A stretch of DNA of 64,000 bases from VXNF01 sp965116465. GTDB taxonomy: Bacteria; Actinomycetota; Acidimicrobiia; Acidimicrobiales; CATQHL01. This document shows positions 11,292 to 20,118 of this stretch, piece by piece (position 1 is the stretch's first letter; each line of letters opens with the position of its first letter). A program made the position numbers and the translations under genes. The DNA is taken from contig OZ220687.1 in assembly GCA_965116465.1 (NCBI GenBank), positions 1,550,001 through 1,614,000 of the forward strand, written 5' to 3'. Under the pieces are notes generated by a model, which ran no database searches, was not told the origin of the DNA, and saw nothing but the letters and a program-made list of their open reading frames with translations.

Positions 11292-12437
11292 TCAGCCTGC
11301 CGCTTCTCCGGAACCCTCGAGTCCCGGGATGACGTCCGGCTTCCGGCGGCCCACGTCGGTGAAGTAGCGCTCGGGCACCTTGGCGGGGTCCTTGTAGACG
11401 TGCCAGGTGCACTTGGCGGTGCCGTCGTTGGGATACGTGGGCGGCTCGGTGACCCGCACGGGATAGCCGAAGTGGTCGATGGGCATGAGTTGCATGACCA
11501 TGCAGCAGTTCACGCAGTAGTAGCAGACGCCCTTGGTGTTCCAGGCGTAGTCGAACTCCTCGGTGAACACGCCGAACTCGAACGGCGACTCCATGCGCGG
11601 TGGCGATCCCTCCACGGCGTCGACCAGCATCGACCTGCCCCCGCTGCCGCACGGGTCGAAGCGCCACGTGTAGCGGTCCTCGTCCTCGCTGAATTCCATG
11701 TTGCCGTCCCGCTCGGGGCCCACGAGGTGGCCGCGCATCGCCTCCATGGCCAGGTAGACGTTGGTCCACAGCGACTCCGACCAGGGGTTCTTCTGGATGT
11801 CGAACTTCTCGTAGCGCGACTCGAACAGCGGCCCGATGATGGCGCTCCAGAAGTCGCCGACCGCCTCCTCGCCCCAGTAGACGACCGCCTCGTTCAGCAA
11901 CCCGTAGAGATGGTCCACGTCGCGGTCCTGCACCTGCCGCCAGACCTCCTTGAGTTCGGCGAGCGCCTCCAGCGCCTCGTGGCGGTCGTGCGCGCCGACG
12001 GCCACCAGGCAGCGCCGCATCTCGGCCTGGAACTCCTCCCAGCGCACGCTGGACACGAAAGGCCGCCCGTCCGGCAGGCGGATCAGGTCCAGCAGCCGCC
12101 GGTTCAACTCCAGAAGTTGCGCCCGGCCGACGCCCCGCTCGGCCAGGAAGGCGATGGCGTCGGGGATGAGTCCCTGGAAGAACCCGTGGATGACGGCCGC
12201 CTCGTCGTAGAAGAAGTCCACGTACTCGGCCGCCTCCGCCCACTGCTCGGCCTCGATGGCCTCGACCGCCCTGGTGTAGGTGGCAACCGCGTGGGACTCC
12301 CAGGTGGTGTCCGAGCGGACCCGCCGGCCCAGCGTCTCGGAGTACTGCAGCACCCCGGTCGGCGAGATGTCCGCTGCGGGCATCTCCGAAGCCTCGGTGA
12401 GCAACTCGCTGATCCATCCCGATGCGTCCTTGACCAT
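11292..12437 (-). CDS. Protein of unknown function with conserved Cys clusters
   Basis: 381-aa soluble protein. The N-terminal two thirds look all-helical (EAIEAEQWAEAAEYVDFFY and similar). The C-terminal third holds DPCGSGGRSM and then CYYCVNCCMVMQ, plus a later Cys in KCTWHVYKD. This arrangement suggests a metal or iron-sulfur site. I recall similar PCGSGGR / CxYCxxCC proteins of undefined function. A strong GGGGGAG ribosome-binding site precedes the ATG at 12437. It lies directly downstream of a sugar-type ABC transporter on the same strand, so it may act on the imported compound. Confidence 0.6.
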   Translation of the reverse strand: MVKDASGWISELLTEASEMPAADISPTGVLQYSETLGRRVRSDTTWESHAVATYTRAVEAIEAEQWAEAAEYVDFFYDEAAVIHGFFQGLIPDAIAFLAERGVGRAQLLELNRRLLDLIRLPDGRPFVSSVRWEEFQAEMRRCLVAVGAHDRHEALEALAELKEVWRQVQDRDVDHLYGLLNEAVVYWGEEAVGDFWSAIIGPLFESRYEKFDIQKNPWSESLWTNVYLAMEAMRGHLVGPERDGNMEFSEDEDRYTWRFDPCGSGGRSMLVDAVEGSPPRMESPFEFGVFTEEFDYAWNTKGVCYYCVNCCMVMQLMPIDHFGYPVRVTEPPTYPNDGTAKCTWHVYKDPAKVPERYFTDVGRRKPDVIPGLEGSGEAAG

Positions 12438-12557
12438 TGGTCTCCCCCTTCGTGCGGCGGTGTCTTTCTTAGTCGATCCTCGGACTGCGCGGTCCGCCGG
12501 CGAGCGGGTGGGGCGCTGCCCTGGTCGACCGCTGCGCCGGCGGCGCGTTCGACCCGC

Positions 12558-13349
12558 TCACCGCGCGCCGGTTATGTACGCAACGACCTCCTCGGCCGTG
12601 GTGTCCGCCTTGTTCAGGTCGGCGACCAGATAGCCCCGGCGCAACACCAGGATCCGGGTGCAGACCGACCAGACGTGCTGCAGGTTGTGGGCGATGACGA
12701 TCATCGCCCGGTCTTCGCCGGCCAGTTCGTTGATCATGTCCAGCACACCGGCGGACTCCTGCACGCCGAGGGCGGCCGTGGGCTCGTCGAGCAGCAGCAG
12801 CCGGCCGCCCCAGAAGGCCGCCTTGGCAAGGGCGACGATCTGGCGCTGGCCGCCGGACATGGTCTCGACGGCGGCGTCGAAATCGGGGAACTTGGCGGGG
12901 ATCTCGCTGACCTTGTCCCGCGCCCGCCGGCGCATGGCACGGCGGTTCAGCACACCGAGGCGACGCCGGATGCCGCGCTGCAGGATCTCCCGGCCCAGGA
13001 AGAAGTTGGTCGCCATGTCGAACATCTCGATCAGGGCCAACTCCTGGTAGACGGTCTCGATGCCGGCATCGCGCGCCTCCGCGGGCGTGGCCACGTCCAG
13101 AGGCTTGCCGTCCAGGAAGACGTGGCCGCTCGTGGGGTGCTGAACGCCGGCGACGATCGTCACCAGGGTGGACTTGCCGGCACCGTTGTCGCCGACGAGG
13201 CCGACGACCTCGCCGGCGTTCACCGAGAAGCTCACGTCCTGCAGGGCCTTCACGGGGCCGAACTCCTTGGAGAGGTGGTCCACCACCAGCAGGGGTGCCT
13301 CGCTGCCGGCCACCGCGGCCGGATCCTGGCGAGCGGCCGACGTGCTCAC
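12558..13349 (-). CDS. Sugar-type ABC transporter ATP-binding protein
   Basis: 263-aa single-ATPase subunit of a ribose/fructose-type importer. It has Walker A GDNGAGKST, Q-loop YQELALIE, signature MSGGQRQ, Walker B LLLLDEPTAA, and the H-switch in IVIAHNL. RbsA-type ATPases are tandem, while this has one domain as in FrcA-like systems. The GTG start at 13349 overlaps the permease stop by 4 bp. With the permease and the broken binding-protein gene it forms an importer operon. Confidence 0.9.
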   Translation of the reverse strand: MSTSAARQDPAAVAGSEAPLLVVDHLSKEFGPVKALQDVSFSVNAGEVVGLVGDNGAGKSTLVTIVAGVQHPTSGHVFLDGKPLDVATPAEARDAGIETVYQELALIEMFDMATNFFLGREILQRGIRRRLGVLNRRAMRRRARDKVSEIPAKFPDFDAAVETMSGGQRQIVALAKAAFWGGRLLLLDEPTAALGVQESAGVLDMINELAGEDRAMIVIAHNLQHVWSVCTRILVLRRGYLVADLNKADTTAEEVVAYITGAR

Positions 13350-14455
13350 AGCTCGAACCTCACTTCCGGCTTGCCGCGCCGCATCCGCAACTGGTCGAAG
13401 GCCACGGCCGTCACGAGCAGGCCGCCCCGCACGACCTCCTGCCAGAACGACGTGACCCGGATCAGCGTGAGCCCGTTGTCCAGCACGGCGAGGATGAGGA
13501 TCGCCACAAGGGTGCCGCCCATCGTGCCGCGCCCGCCCGAGAGGCTGGCGCCTCCGAGGATCACGCCGGTGATGGCGAGGAGTTCGAGCCCCATGCCGGT
13601 CGTCGGCGCCGTGGCGCCGATGGACGACACCAGGATGAAACTGCCCAGCGCCACCGACAGGCCCGACAGGGCGAAGGCGATCACCACGTTCCGCTCCAGC
13701 GACACGCCGGCCAGACGCGCCGCCTTGGGATTGGCGCCCATGGCGTACATGTGCAGGCCGTAGCGCGTGTAGCGCATCAGCAGGGTGAAGAGCAGCGCCA
13801 CCGCCAGCAGGATCAGTACGGCGACGGGGAGGCGCACGTCGGTTCCGGGGATGGTGAAGCGGCTCCGGCCCAGGAAGCCGAACCCGTCCAGGCGGATCGA
13901 GCGGCCCCCGCCGATCAACTTCGCCGCCCCCCGGAACGCAGCGAGGGTGCCGAGCGTGGCGATCAGCGAGTTGACGCGCAGCTTGGTGATCGCCACGGCG
14001 TTGATGGCGGCGATGCTCATGGCCGCCCCGATGCCCGCCAGCACGGCGACGCCCAAGCCGTAGCGGCTCTCAGCCACGACCGTGAGCGTCGTGCCGGCGA
14101 ACCCGACGGCGGAGCCGACGGACAGGTCCACCTGCCGCGCCACCAGCAGCAGCGTGGAGGGCGCGGCCACGATGCCCACCACCGCGGCGTTCATCAGAAC
14201 GTTGATGAGGTTGTCGGTCGTCAGGAAGAACGGGCTGGTGAACGTGAACACCATCCCGAGGGCGACCAGGACCAGGAGGCGGGCATTGTCGGGGCTGAAC
14301 ACCCAGCGCAGCAGTGACGCCGGCACGCTCGCCCGTGCCGCGGGCCCGGTGGCGGGCGCGTCCGGTTCGGGGACCGCGGCGGCGCCGGGAGGCTGCGCAC
14401 CGGACGGGGCGGCGAGCCGGTCGGTGCCGGTCTCGCCGTCCCTCTCGGTTCCCAC
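13346..14455 (-). CDS. Sugar-type ABC transporter permease (RbsC-like)
   Basis: 369-aa inner-membrane permease of the ribose/xylose family. A proline- and alanine-rich cytoplasmic N-terminus of about 60 residues precedes about 8-10 hydrophobic segments. The family signature ANPKAARLAGVSLERN is present near residue 240, followed by ITGVILGGASLSGGRGTMGGT. It starts with GTG at 14455. It lies just downstream of the disrupted binding-protein gene and is coupled to the ATPase gene. Confidence 0.9.
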   Translation of the reverse strand: MGTERDGETGTDRLAAPSGAQPPGAAAVPEPDAPATGPAARASVPASLLRWVFSPDNARLLVLVALGMVFTFTSPFFLTTDNLINVLMNAAVVGIVAAPSTLLLVARQVDLSVGSAVGFAGTTLTVVAESRYGLGVAVLAGIGAAMSIAAINAVAITKLRVNSLIATLGTLAAFRGAAKLIGGGRSIRLDGFGFLGRSRFTIPGTDVRLPVAVLILLAVALLFTLLMRYTRYGLHMYAMGANPKAARLAGVSLERNVVIAFALSGLSVALGSFILVSSIGATAPTTGMGLELLAITGVILGGASLSGGRGTMGGTLVAILILAVLDNGLTLIRVTSFWQEVVRGGLLVTAVAFDQLRMRRGKPEVRFEL

Positions 14456-14496
14456 GCGGCGTCGCCTCGCCGGTTCCCTGCCGGATCGACGGGCTG

Positions 14497-15887
14497 CTAC
14501 TCGGGGTAGTAGTCGTCGATGTTGGTCTTGTCGATGAAGACGTGGTCGATGAGGATCTCCTCGTCCACCGCCTCGCCCTTGGCGAGCGCGATGGCCGCGG
14601 GCACCGCGATCGAGCCGTAGCTCTCGGGGAAGTACGCCACGTCGCCGACCCAGTACGGGTTGTTGCGGATCTCATCGAGGATCGAACCGTCCGCGCCGTG
14701 ACCCACGACCCAGACCTGGTCCTCACGGCCCGATCTCCCACCTCCGCGGCCGCCAGCGCCGTCGATGAGGATCTCCTCGCCCGGCATCGTAGCTCTCGGG
14801 GAAGTACGCCACGACGCCGGCAGTACGGGTTGTTGCGGATCTCATCCGAACCGTCCGCGCCGTGACCCACGACCCAGACCTGGCCCTCACGGCCCGCCAC
14901 CTCCGCGGCCGCCAGCGCCGCGCCCGCATCGAATCGCCCGACGGGCTGATCACCAGGATCACCTCCGCCGTCGGCAGCGTCGTCAACAGATCCGTGAACT
15001 GCCGGCGCGTGTTCTCGGGCTGATCGCCCCCGCCCAACAGCGTGTCGATCGAGAAGTACTTGTCATCGGGCACCGGCCCGCAGACCTCCTCGAAACCGTC
15101 CTTGCTGCCCCCGGCCCGGGGACCGTTCACCGCCGGAATGCTCGGAATGTCCAACGACACATACGCGTCGTAGTTGCAACGTCGTAGTTGCAACCGAACT
15201 CCGCCTGGGCGAAGTTACCCAGACCGCGCCCGGACACCACGCCCGCGAAGTGATTGTTCGCCCCGATCCACACCCGCTGGCAGGGCTTCTCATCGGTGTC
15301 CAACGCGACGGTCGGCAAGTTCCCGTACGCCTCGCAGATCTCCGGCGCCGACTCCGGGAAGAACTGCCAGTTGATCATGGCGTCCAGATCCTGCACCGCC
15401 AGATTCCGCGCACACTCCAACGCCTCCTCGGCGCTGAAGTTGCTGTCACACTCCGCCAACTCCACACCGGCCTTCGCGGCCTCCACACGAATCGACTCGG
15501 TCACAATCAACACGAACGGATCCGCATCACCACCCGAGATATACCCCAGACGGATCACGTCCACCGTCGCCCGCAGGTGGCCGCGGGCCGATCGGGCTCG
15601 TCGTCCATGCGGCTCACCGTCCCGCCTGACCCACGACCCAGACCGCGGGCTCCGGCGCCCGCGGCGCCAGGATCACCTCCGCCCGGAGTCGGTCGGCTCG
15701 GCGGCAGGCGCGGGCGGTACGGCGCGACGTCCTCGGTGTCATCGGCGCCGCACGCCGCCGCAATCAGTGACATCACCGATCGGTGTCCAACGCGACGGAG
15801 ACAATCGATCCGCATCAGAGCGGTCGGCTCGGCGGCAGGCGCGGGCGGCGGCGCGAACAGCTTGCGGAGTCGGCTCGAATGCCGCAT
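14497..15887 (-). pseudogene. ABC sugar-binding protein gene broken by short self-duplications
   Basis: Pieces of one periplasmic-binding protein occur in order on this strand. They are a lipobox-like VMSLIAAACGADD, then RLGYISGGDADPFVLIVTES, AMINWQFFPESAPEIC, WIGANNHFAGVVSGRG, PDDKYFSIDTLLGGGDQP, VWVVGHGADGS, and the C-terminus KTNIDDYYPE. They are spread over several frames. A 14-bp tandem repeat (15167-15180 = 15181-15194) shifts the frame; removing one copy restores FGCNYDAYVSLD. A block at 14617-14760 is repeated imperfectly at 14787-14919. Short pieces of the gene body recur in the 5' region (15630-15850). This is the missing solute receptor of the adjacent ABC transporter, and it is either truly rearranged or misassembled. 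Confidence 0.7.
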
Positions 15888-16042
15888 GGGACCCCCCTCC
15901 CCTTGACACGCCGGCCGTGCACGGCTCTTCCCATGCCCCGGGAGTCGGCGCAGACTCAGGTCACGGTAGTTCGCTGCGCCCGCGGCTGCCAGAGGAGGCC
16001 GCCGTCGAGGTGGTCAGCCGAGGGAGCGGTAATCGGCACCCC

Positions 16043-16074
16043 ACCGTCACCCCGGCGAAGGCCGGGATCCAGGT
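16043..16074. repeat. REP-like palindromic repeat
   Basis: The sequence CACCCCGGCGAAGGCCGGGA forms a hairpin (CCCGGC / GCCGGG) followed by TCCAGGTC. A related element, with CATTCCGGCGAAGGCCGGAA, occurs at about 31345-31372. It resembles the widespread TCATTCCGGCGAAGGCCGGAATCC intergenic repeats of bacteria. It sits at the 3' end of the dehydrogenase gene that ends at 16074 and could act as an mRNA-end hairpin. Confidence 0.55.
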
Positions 16075-17084
16075 CAGCCCCAGGGGGCGGGGATCGGCAG
16101 GTCGGTCATGGAGAGCAGTCCGGGGCGGGCCGCGACGACGTGCGGGATCGTGTTGACCAGCGCAGCCATGGTGGTGGTCTGCGGGTTGAAGCCGGGGCGC
16201 ACCACGGCGTGCAACTCGGGATCGCCGATGACGTTGTAGGAGTCCTCCGGGGCCAGGTCGATGGAGGCCAGGTCCACGTGCCCGAGGAACGTGGCCTGGA
16301 ACCACGGCTCGTCGCCGTCGCCGGTAAAGCCCGAAGTGACCTGCTTGAAGCCGGCGGACTGGCCGGCGGCGATGGGCACCGCCACGGTGTCGATGGCCTC
16401 GGGTGCAGGGAAGGGATCGATGGTCTCGGTGAATCGCTCCACCGTGCGGCCGAAGCGCCGGGCGAAGGTCCGCATGGTGTGCGGGTAGCCGATGTGGCCG
16501 TAGATGCGCCCGGCCGCCACGCCGGCGGCGTGCTCGTCGGGCTCGAAGCCGAGGCCCAGGCGGCGCTGCACTGTGTGGCTGAAGCCCGACAGGTCCACGA
16601 CGCGTTGCACCACGATGCGGTCCACGCGGCAGGCGGCGCCGGTCAGCGCCAGGCCCAGCACCTCGTAGATGTAGCCGGGGTTGGCGCCGGCGCCCATCAC
16701 GGTGACGTCGGCCGCGCGGGCCCTGGCGTCGATGTCGGCGGAGAAGTCGGGATCGATCGCCCAGGCGTAGCCCATCTCCTCGGCTGTGCACATGACGTTC
16801 AGGCCGGCGTCCACCCCGGCGGCGATCTCGTCGGCGACCTCGGCGATGAACGAGGTCGTGGCGATCAGCAGCACGTCGGCGGGTGTGGCCAGCGCGGTCG
16901 CCCGGTCGGTGACCGTCACGCCGTTCGGCTCGCCGGTGGCCAGCTCACCGAGGTCCGCACCCACGAAGTCGGGGTTGCGGCTGTAGGCCGCCACCACGTC
17001 GCCACCCCGCCGGCCACCGACCAGACGGGCCACGTTCCGCCCCACGCCGCCAACGCCGCACAGCACAAGCCGGATCCCACTCAT
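16074..17084 (-). CDS. NAD(P)-dependent dehydrogenase, dihydrodipicolinate reductase-like
   Basis: 336-aa protein with an N-terminal Rossmann motif VLCGVGGVGRNVARL. It is of the DapB-like/2,4-diaminopentanoate dehydrogenase type, with a central GAGANPGYIYEVLG that is characteristic of that group. It starts with ATG at 17084 behind GGCGGAGGTGAGCG. It is probably a monocistronic oxidoreductase acting on an amino- or keto-acid. True DapB is shorter (about 250 aa) and has a different catalytic motif, so lysine biosynthesis is not proposed. Confidence 0.7.
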   Translation of the reverse strand: MSGIRLVLCGVGGVGRNVARLVGGRRGGDVVAAYSRNPDFVGADLGELATGEPNGVTVTDRATALATPADVLLIATTSFIAEVADEIAAGVDAGLNVMCTAEEMGYAWAIDPDFSADIDARARAADVTVMGAGANPGYIYEVLGLALTGAACRVDRIVVQRVVDLSGFSHTVQRRLGLGFEPDEHAAGVAAGRIYGHIGYPHTMRTFARRFGRTVERFTETIDPFPAPEAIDTVAVPIAAGQSAGFKQVTSGFTGDGDEPWFQATFLGHVDLASIDLAPEDSYNVIGDPELHAVVRPGFNPQTTTMAALVNTIPHVVAARPGLLSMTDLPIPAPWG

Positions 17085-17251
17085 CGCTCACCTCCGCCGG
17101 CCCGGCGAATCCATCGCCGGCCGCACCGTTGTCCACTCGGGTTCCCCAAGACTGTCACACCGCTCGTGTAGGTTGCACACAGGTGTTGACCGGGAGGTTT
17201 TCCGCAGCGCGCCACGGTTGACCAGCACTTCGGGATCGTTTCGGAGGCGGC

Positions 17252-18688
17252 GTGAGCAGACCTGAGCGGCGGCGAGCAAGCACCTCCACGTCCAACTTCG
17301 GCGTCGGGCGGCGTGAGGGCCACGATGCCTCTGCCTTCTACAGCCGGTTCCCGGTGCCGGAGATCAGTGAGGACTCCGATGTCGTGCGCGCGTCGTGCGT
17401 CGACCGGCTCTGGGTGGGCGACGCCCGCGAGATGGACCGCTACGGCGACATCGTCGATTCGTCGGTGGCGCTGGTCGTCACCTCGCCGCCGTACTACGCC
17501 GGCAAGGAGTACGAGGAGGCCATCGGCGAGGGCCACATCCCCGCCAGCTACATCGACTACCTGGAGATGCTGCACGACGTCTTCGCCGAGTGCGTCCGCA
17601 AACTGGAGCCCGGTGGGCGGATCGCCGTCAACGTCGCCAACCTCGGACGGCGGCCGTACCGCTCACTCTCGGCAGACGTCATCGACATCCTCCAGAACCG
17701 CCTGAAGCTGCTGCTGCGCGGCGAGATCCTCTGGCAGAAGGCCCGCGGCGCTTCGGGCAGTTGCGCCTGGGGCTCGTTCCAGCGACCGGGCTCACCGGTC
17801 CTGCGAGACCTCACCGAGCGCGTGGTCATCGCCTCGAAGGGCCGCTTCGATCGGGCACGGCGGGCCCCTGCGCGAGCAGCGGCCAATCTGCCCGCGGTGG
17901 GGTCCGCCACAGCCGATGAGTTCATGGAGGCCACAACCGACGTCTGGGAGATTCGCCCCGAATCGGCCCGGCGTGTTGGACACCCTGCGCCGTTCCCAGT
18001 CGAACTGCCGCAGCGGCTCATGGATCTCTACACGTATCGCGGCGACCTCGTCCTGGACCCGTTCGCGGGCGCGGGCACGACGGCGGTAGCGGCGGTGCGG
18101 ACCGGCCGTCACTATGTCGGCTTCGACACCGACGCCGGCTACCTCGACCTGGCCCGACAGCGCGTCGAGGCCGAGCGCGCGTGCGAGGGAAACCACGACG
18201 GGTTCCGGCGCTGGGAGATCTCAGTCCCGGCGACGACCAACGGAGCACGACCAGGCACCGGGGATCTGCAACTCCGTGCGCTGCACGAGGGGTGCAGCGC
18301 GAGTCGCATGGCGCGCCTTCTGATCCACGAGGCTGGCTTTTCCGAACTCAAAAGAGATGTAACATGTTCAAATAACATTAAAGTTAGCTACTCTGCTCGC
18401 AGCTTGCGGGGGCTCCTCTGGCGATTCGATGTCTGCGGAATGTTCACGCAGGTGCGCGAGAAGGGACTCGAGGCGAATCCGGAACTCTGGAAGGCCATCG
18501 GGAAGGCAACGATGCTGCACCTGACCGATCCTGCCCCGCTGGTCATTCTCACCACGGGGCGTCCGGCTCCGGGCAGCCCCGGGCACAACGCCCTCGCCGG
18601 CGTCACCGGAGAGGGGAAGGCGATCACAGAAGTTGTCGACCTCAGCCAGGCCGGCGCGGTCGCCCGCCTCGCAGCCCTGGCACGCTGA
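17252..18688 (+). CDS. DNA methyltransferase, beta-class (N4-cytosine/N6-adenine)
   Basis: 478-aa modification enzyme. The catalytic motif IV TSPPYYAGKEYE (about residue 75) precedes the SAM-binding motif I VLDPFAGAGTT (about residue 268), the order of beta-class enzymes. SPPY is most common in N4-cytosine methylases. An extra C-terminal region of about 150 residues follows the methylase core and has no recognised domain. It contains an unusually AT-rich stretch at 18340-18390. The start is GTG at 17252. Two further genes follow closely on the same strand, making a three-gene restriction-modification candidate. Confidence 0.9.
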   Translation: MSRPERRRASTSTSNFGVGRREGHDASAFYSRFPVPEISEDSDVVRASCVDRLWVGDAREMDRYGDIVDSSVALVVTSPPYYAGKEYEEAIGEGHIPASYIDYLEMLHDVFAECVRKLEPGGRIAVNVANLGRRPYRSLSADVIDILQNRLKLLLRGEILWQKARGASGSCAWGSFQRPGSPVLRDLTERVVIASKGRFDRARRAPARAAANLPAVGSATADEFMEATTDVWEIRPESARRVGHPAPFPVELPQRLMDLYTYRGDLVLDPFAGAGTTAVAAVRTGRHYVGFDTDAGYLDLARQRVEAERACEGNHDGFRRWEISVPATTNGARPGTGDLQLRALHEGCSASRMARLLIHEAGFSELKRDVTCSNNIKVSYSARSLRGLLWRFDVCGMFTQVREKGLEANPELWKAIGKATMLHLTDPAPLVILTTGRPAPGSPGHNALAGVTGEGKAITEVVDLSQAGAVARLAALAR

Positions 18689-18701
18689 TGATCACGGCCC
18701 G

Positions 18702-19058
18702 ATGAGCGACCTGGTCGACTGGGATCGCAGGCGCCCTCGTGTCACGTACGCCCTGATTCACCAACGTAGCGACCCCGGTGAAGTACTGATCGCCGAGGAC
18801 GAGGAGAGCATCGGTCAGGCCATCGCCCGCCACGTGATTGCCAGGACGTCCCCGAGCCAACTCGGTTCGAGCGTCGGTGAGATCCGCAGCGCCCTGCTGG
18901 AGCGCCGATGGGCTGACGCCATCTTGGCATGGATGGAAGCCACGGGTCACGTGGTGGACTGCTATCCCGACGAGCCGATCTGGGGGCCGGACTCGGAGGA
19001 GAACCCCATCGAGTTCGAATTGCAGTTCACGCCCCTTTTCGACGATTCCGGTGCCTGA
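18702..19058 (+). CDS. Small hypothetical protein in restriction-modification cassette
   Basis: 118-aa acidic protein starting MSDLVDWDRRRP; the ATG is at 18702, 14 bp after the methylase stop. It contains VLIAEDEESIGQAIARHVIA and ends in EFELQFTPLFDD. No known domain is recognised. It overlaps the next gene by 8 bp, so it is translationally coupled to the probable endonuclease. It could be a controller, specificity or accessory subunit; it lacks an obvious helix-turn-helix. Function not assigned. Confidence 0.65.
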   Translation: MSDLVDWDRRRPRVTYALIHQRSDPGEVLIAEDEESIGQAIARHVIARTSPSQLGSSVGEIRSALLERRWADAILAWMEATGHVVDCYPDEPIWGPDSEENPIEFELQFTPLFDDSGA

Positions 19059-20109
19059 CGACAGGACAACCATCACCGAGTTGGCCACCGCATTGGGGGC
19101 GACCGGCTGCGGCTCGCTCCAGGAGGCGATGTCCGAACGTCCCGGAAGTCTGGCCATCGGCGACGAATCCTGGGAGCGGCTCGAGCGCATCCTGGCGGGC
19201 GGCAAGTACACGGGAATCGCCTTGGCGGCGTTCGCCAACGGGCAGTTCTTCGCCCGCTACCCGTCGGGGCTCGACGGGAGGACACCTCGGCTGATCGAGT
19301 GGAGCGGCGACCGGCGGATCCCCGGCGACCAGGCCGTCCCCGCCGACCTGCTCGTCGACCGGGTCTACATGATCAGCTGCAAGTACCTGTCGCAGATCCT
19401 GCACAACACGGCGCCGGCGCGGGTGTTCGAGGACATCCTCGCCCCCTCCTCGCAGGCGCGACACCCCGACTGGTTCGCCGAGCTGGCGCCGCGCCAGCAT
19501 CTGGCGCTCTACCGCGGCGCGCTCAAGCTGCTCGGCCTGGACGGCATGCCGGACACGCCCGGTTGGCTCGACGCCGCGCAGCGGAAACGGCTCCGGGACG
19601 CCTTCCGGGAGCACGGCAGCCGCGGCATGCCCGGCGAACTGCGCGCGCCGTACGACGCCCTCATCGCGGCGGTGAGCAAGCAGTCGGCCGAGTGCTGGCA
19701 GGAGGCGCTCCGGGAACCGGCGCAGCAGGAGCGCATGCTGTGGCGGTTGCTGCGCACGTACTCCGCGACCTACTACATCCTGGGCATCGACCGGCGCCGC
19801 ACGATGCGGCTGCGGGTGATGACGCCCTGGGAGTGGCGACAGGCGTTCGAGTTCCGCTCATTCGCGGTGGCGCCCGACGGTCGGGGCCAGCCGCGGGTGA
19901 ACTGGACGGCCCGCTACCGGGACCGGTCGAGCGGGGACCGCCGCGAGGTGCGCGGGCACGTGGAGATCCGCTGGAGTCACCGGCCGTTCTGCGGCCCGCC
20001 GGAGGCGAAGATCTATCTGGACACCCGCCACGACGAGGTGCCCGGCTACGTGCAACTCGACGGGCGCGGCCCGGGGCACGAGCAATTGCGGCTGCTGGAC
20101 AGCGGCTGA
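19051..20109 (+). CDS. Probable restriction endonuclease of the adjacent methylase
   Basis: 352-aa protein; the GTG at 19051 is chosen because the upstream gene ends at 19058 and similarity of base use begins here. It carries ADLLVDRVYMISCKYLSQIL, which could correspond to a D-x(n)-(E/S)xK nuclease core, and a C-terminal EIRWSHRPFCGPPEAKIYL. No family was identified with confidence. The position directly behind a methylase, with coupled translation, is the main reason for calling it a type II endonuclease. Alternatives are a methylase-associated nuclease of another fold or an unrelated protein. Confidence 0.5.
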   Translation: MPDDRTTITELATALGATGCGSLQEAMSERPGSLAIGDESWERLERILAGGKYTGIALAAFANGQFFARYPSGLDGRTPRLIEWSGDRRIPGDQAVPADLLVDRVYMISCKYLSQILHNTAPARVFEDILAPSSQARHPDWFAELAPRQHLALYRGALKLLGLDGMPDTPGWLDAAQRKRLRDAFREHGSRGMPGELRAPYDALIAAVSKQSAECWQEALREPAQQERMLWRLLRTYSATYYILGIDRRRTMRLRVMTPWEWRQAFEFRSFAVAPDGRGQPRVNWTARYRDRSSGDRREVRGHVEIRWSHRPFCGPPEAKIYLDTRHDEVPGYVQLDGRGPGHEQLRLLDSG

Positions 20110-20118
20110 GCGTCCCCG

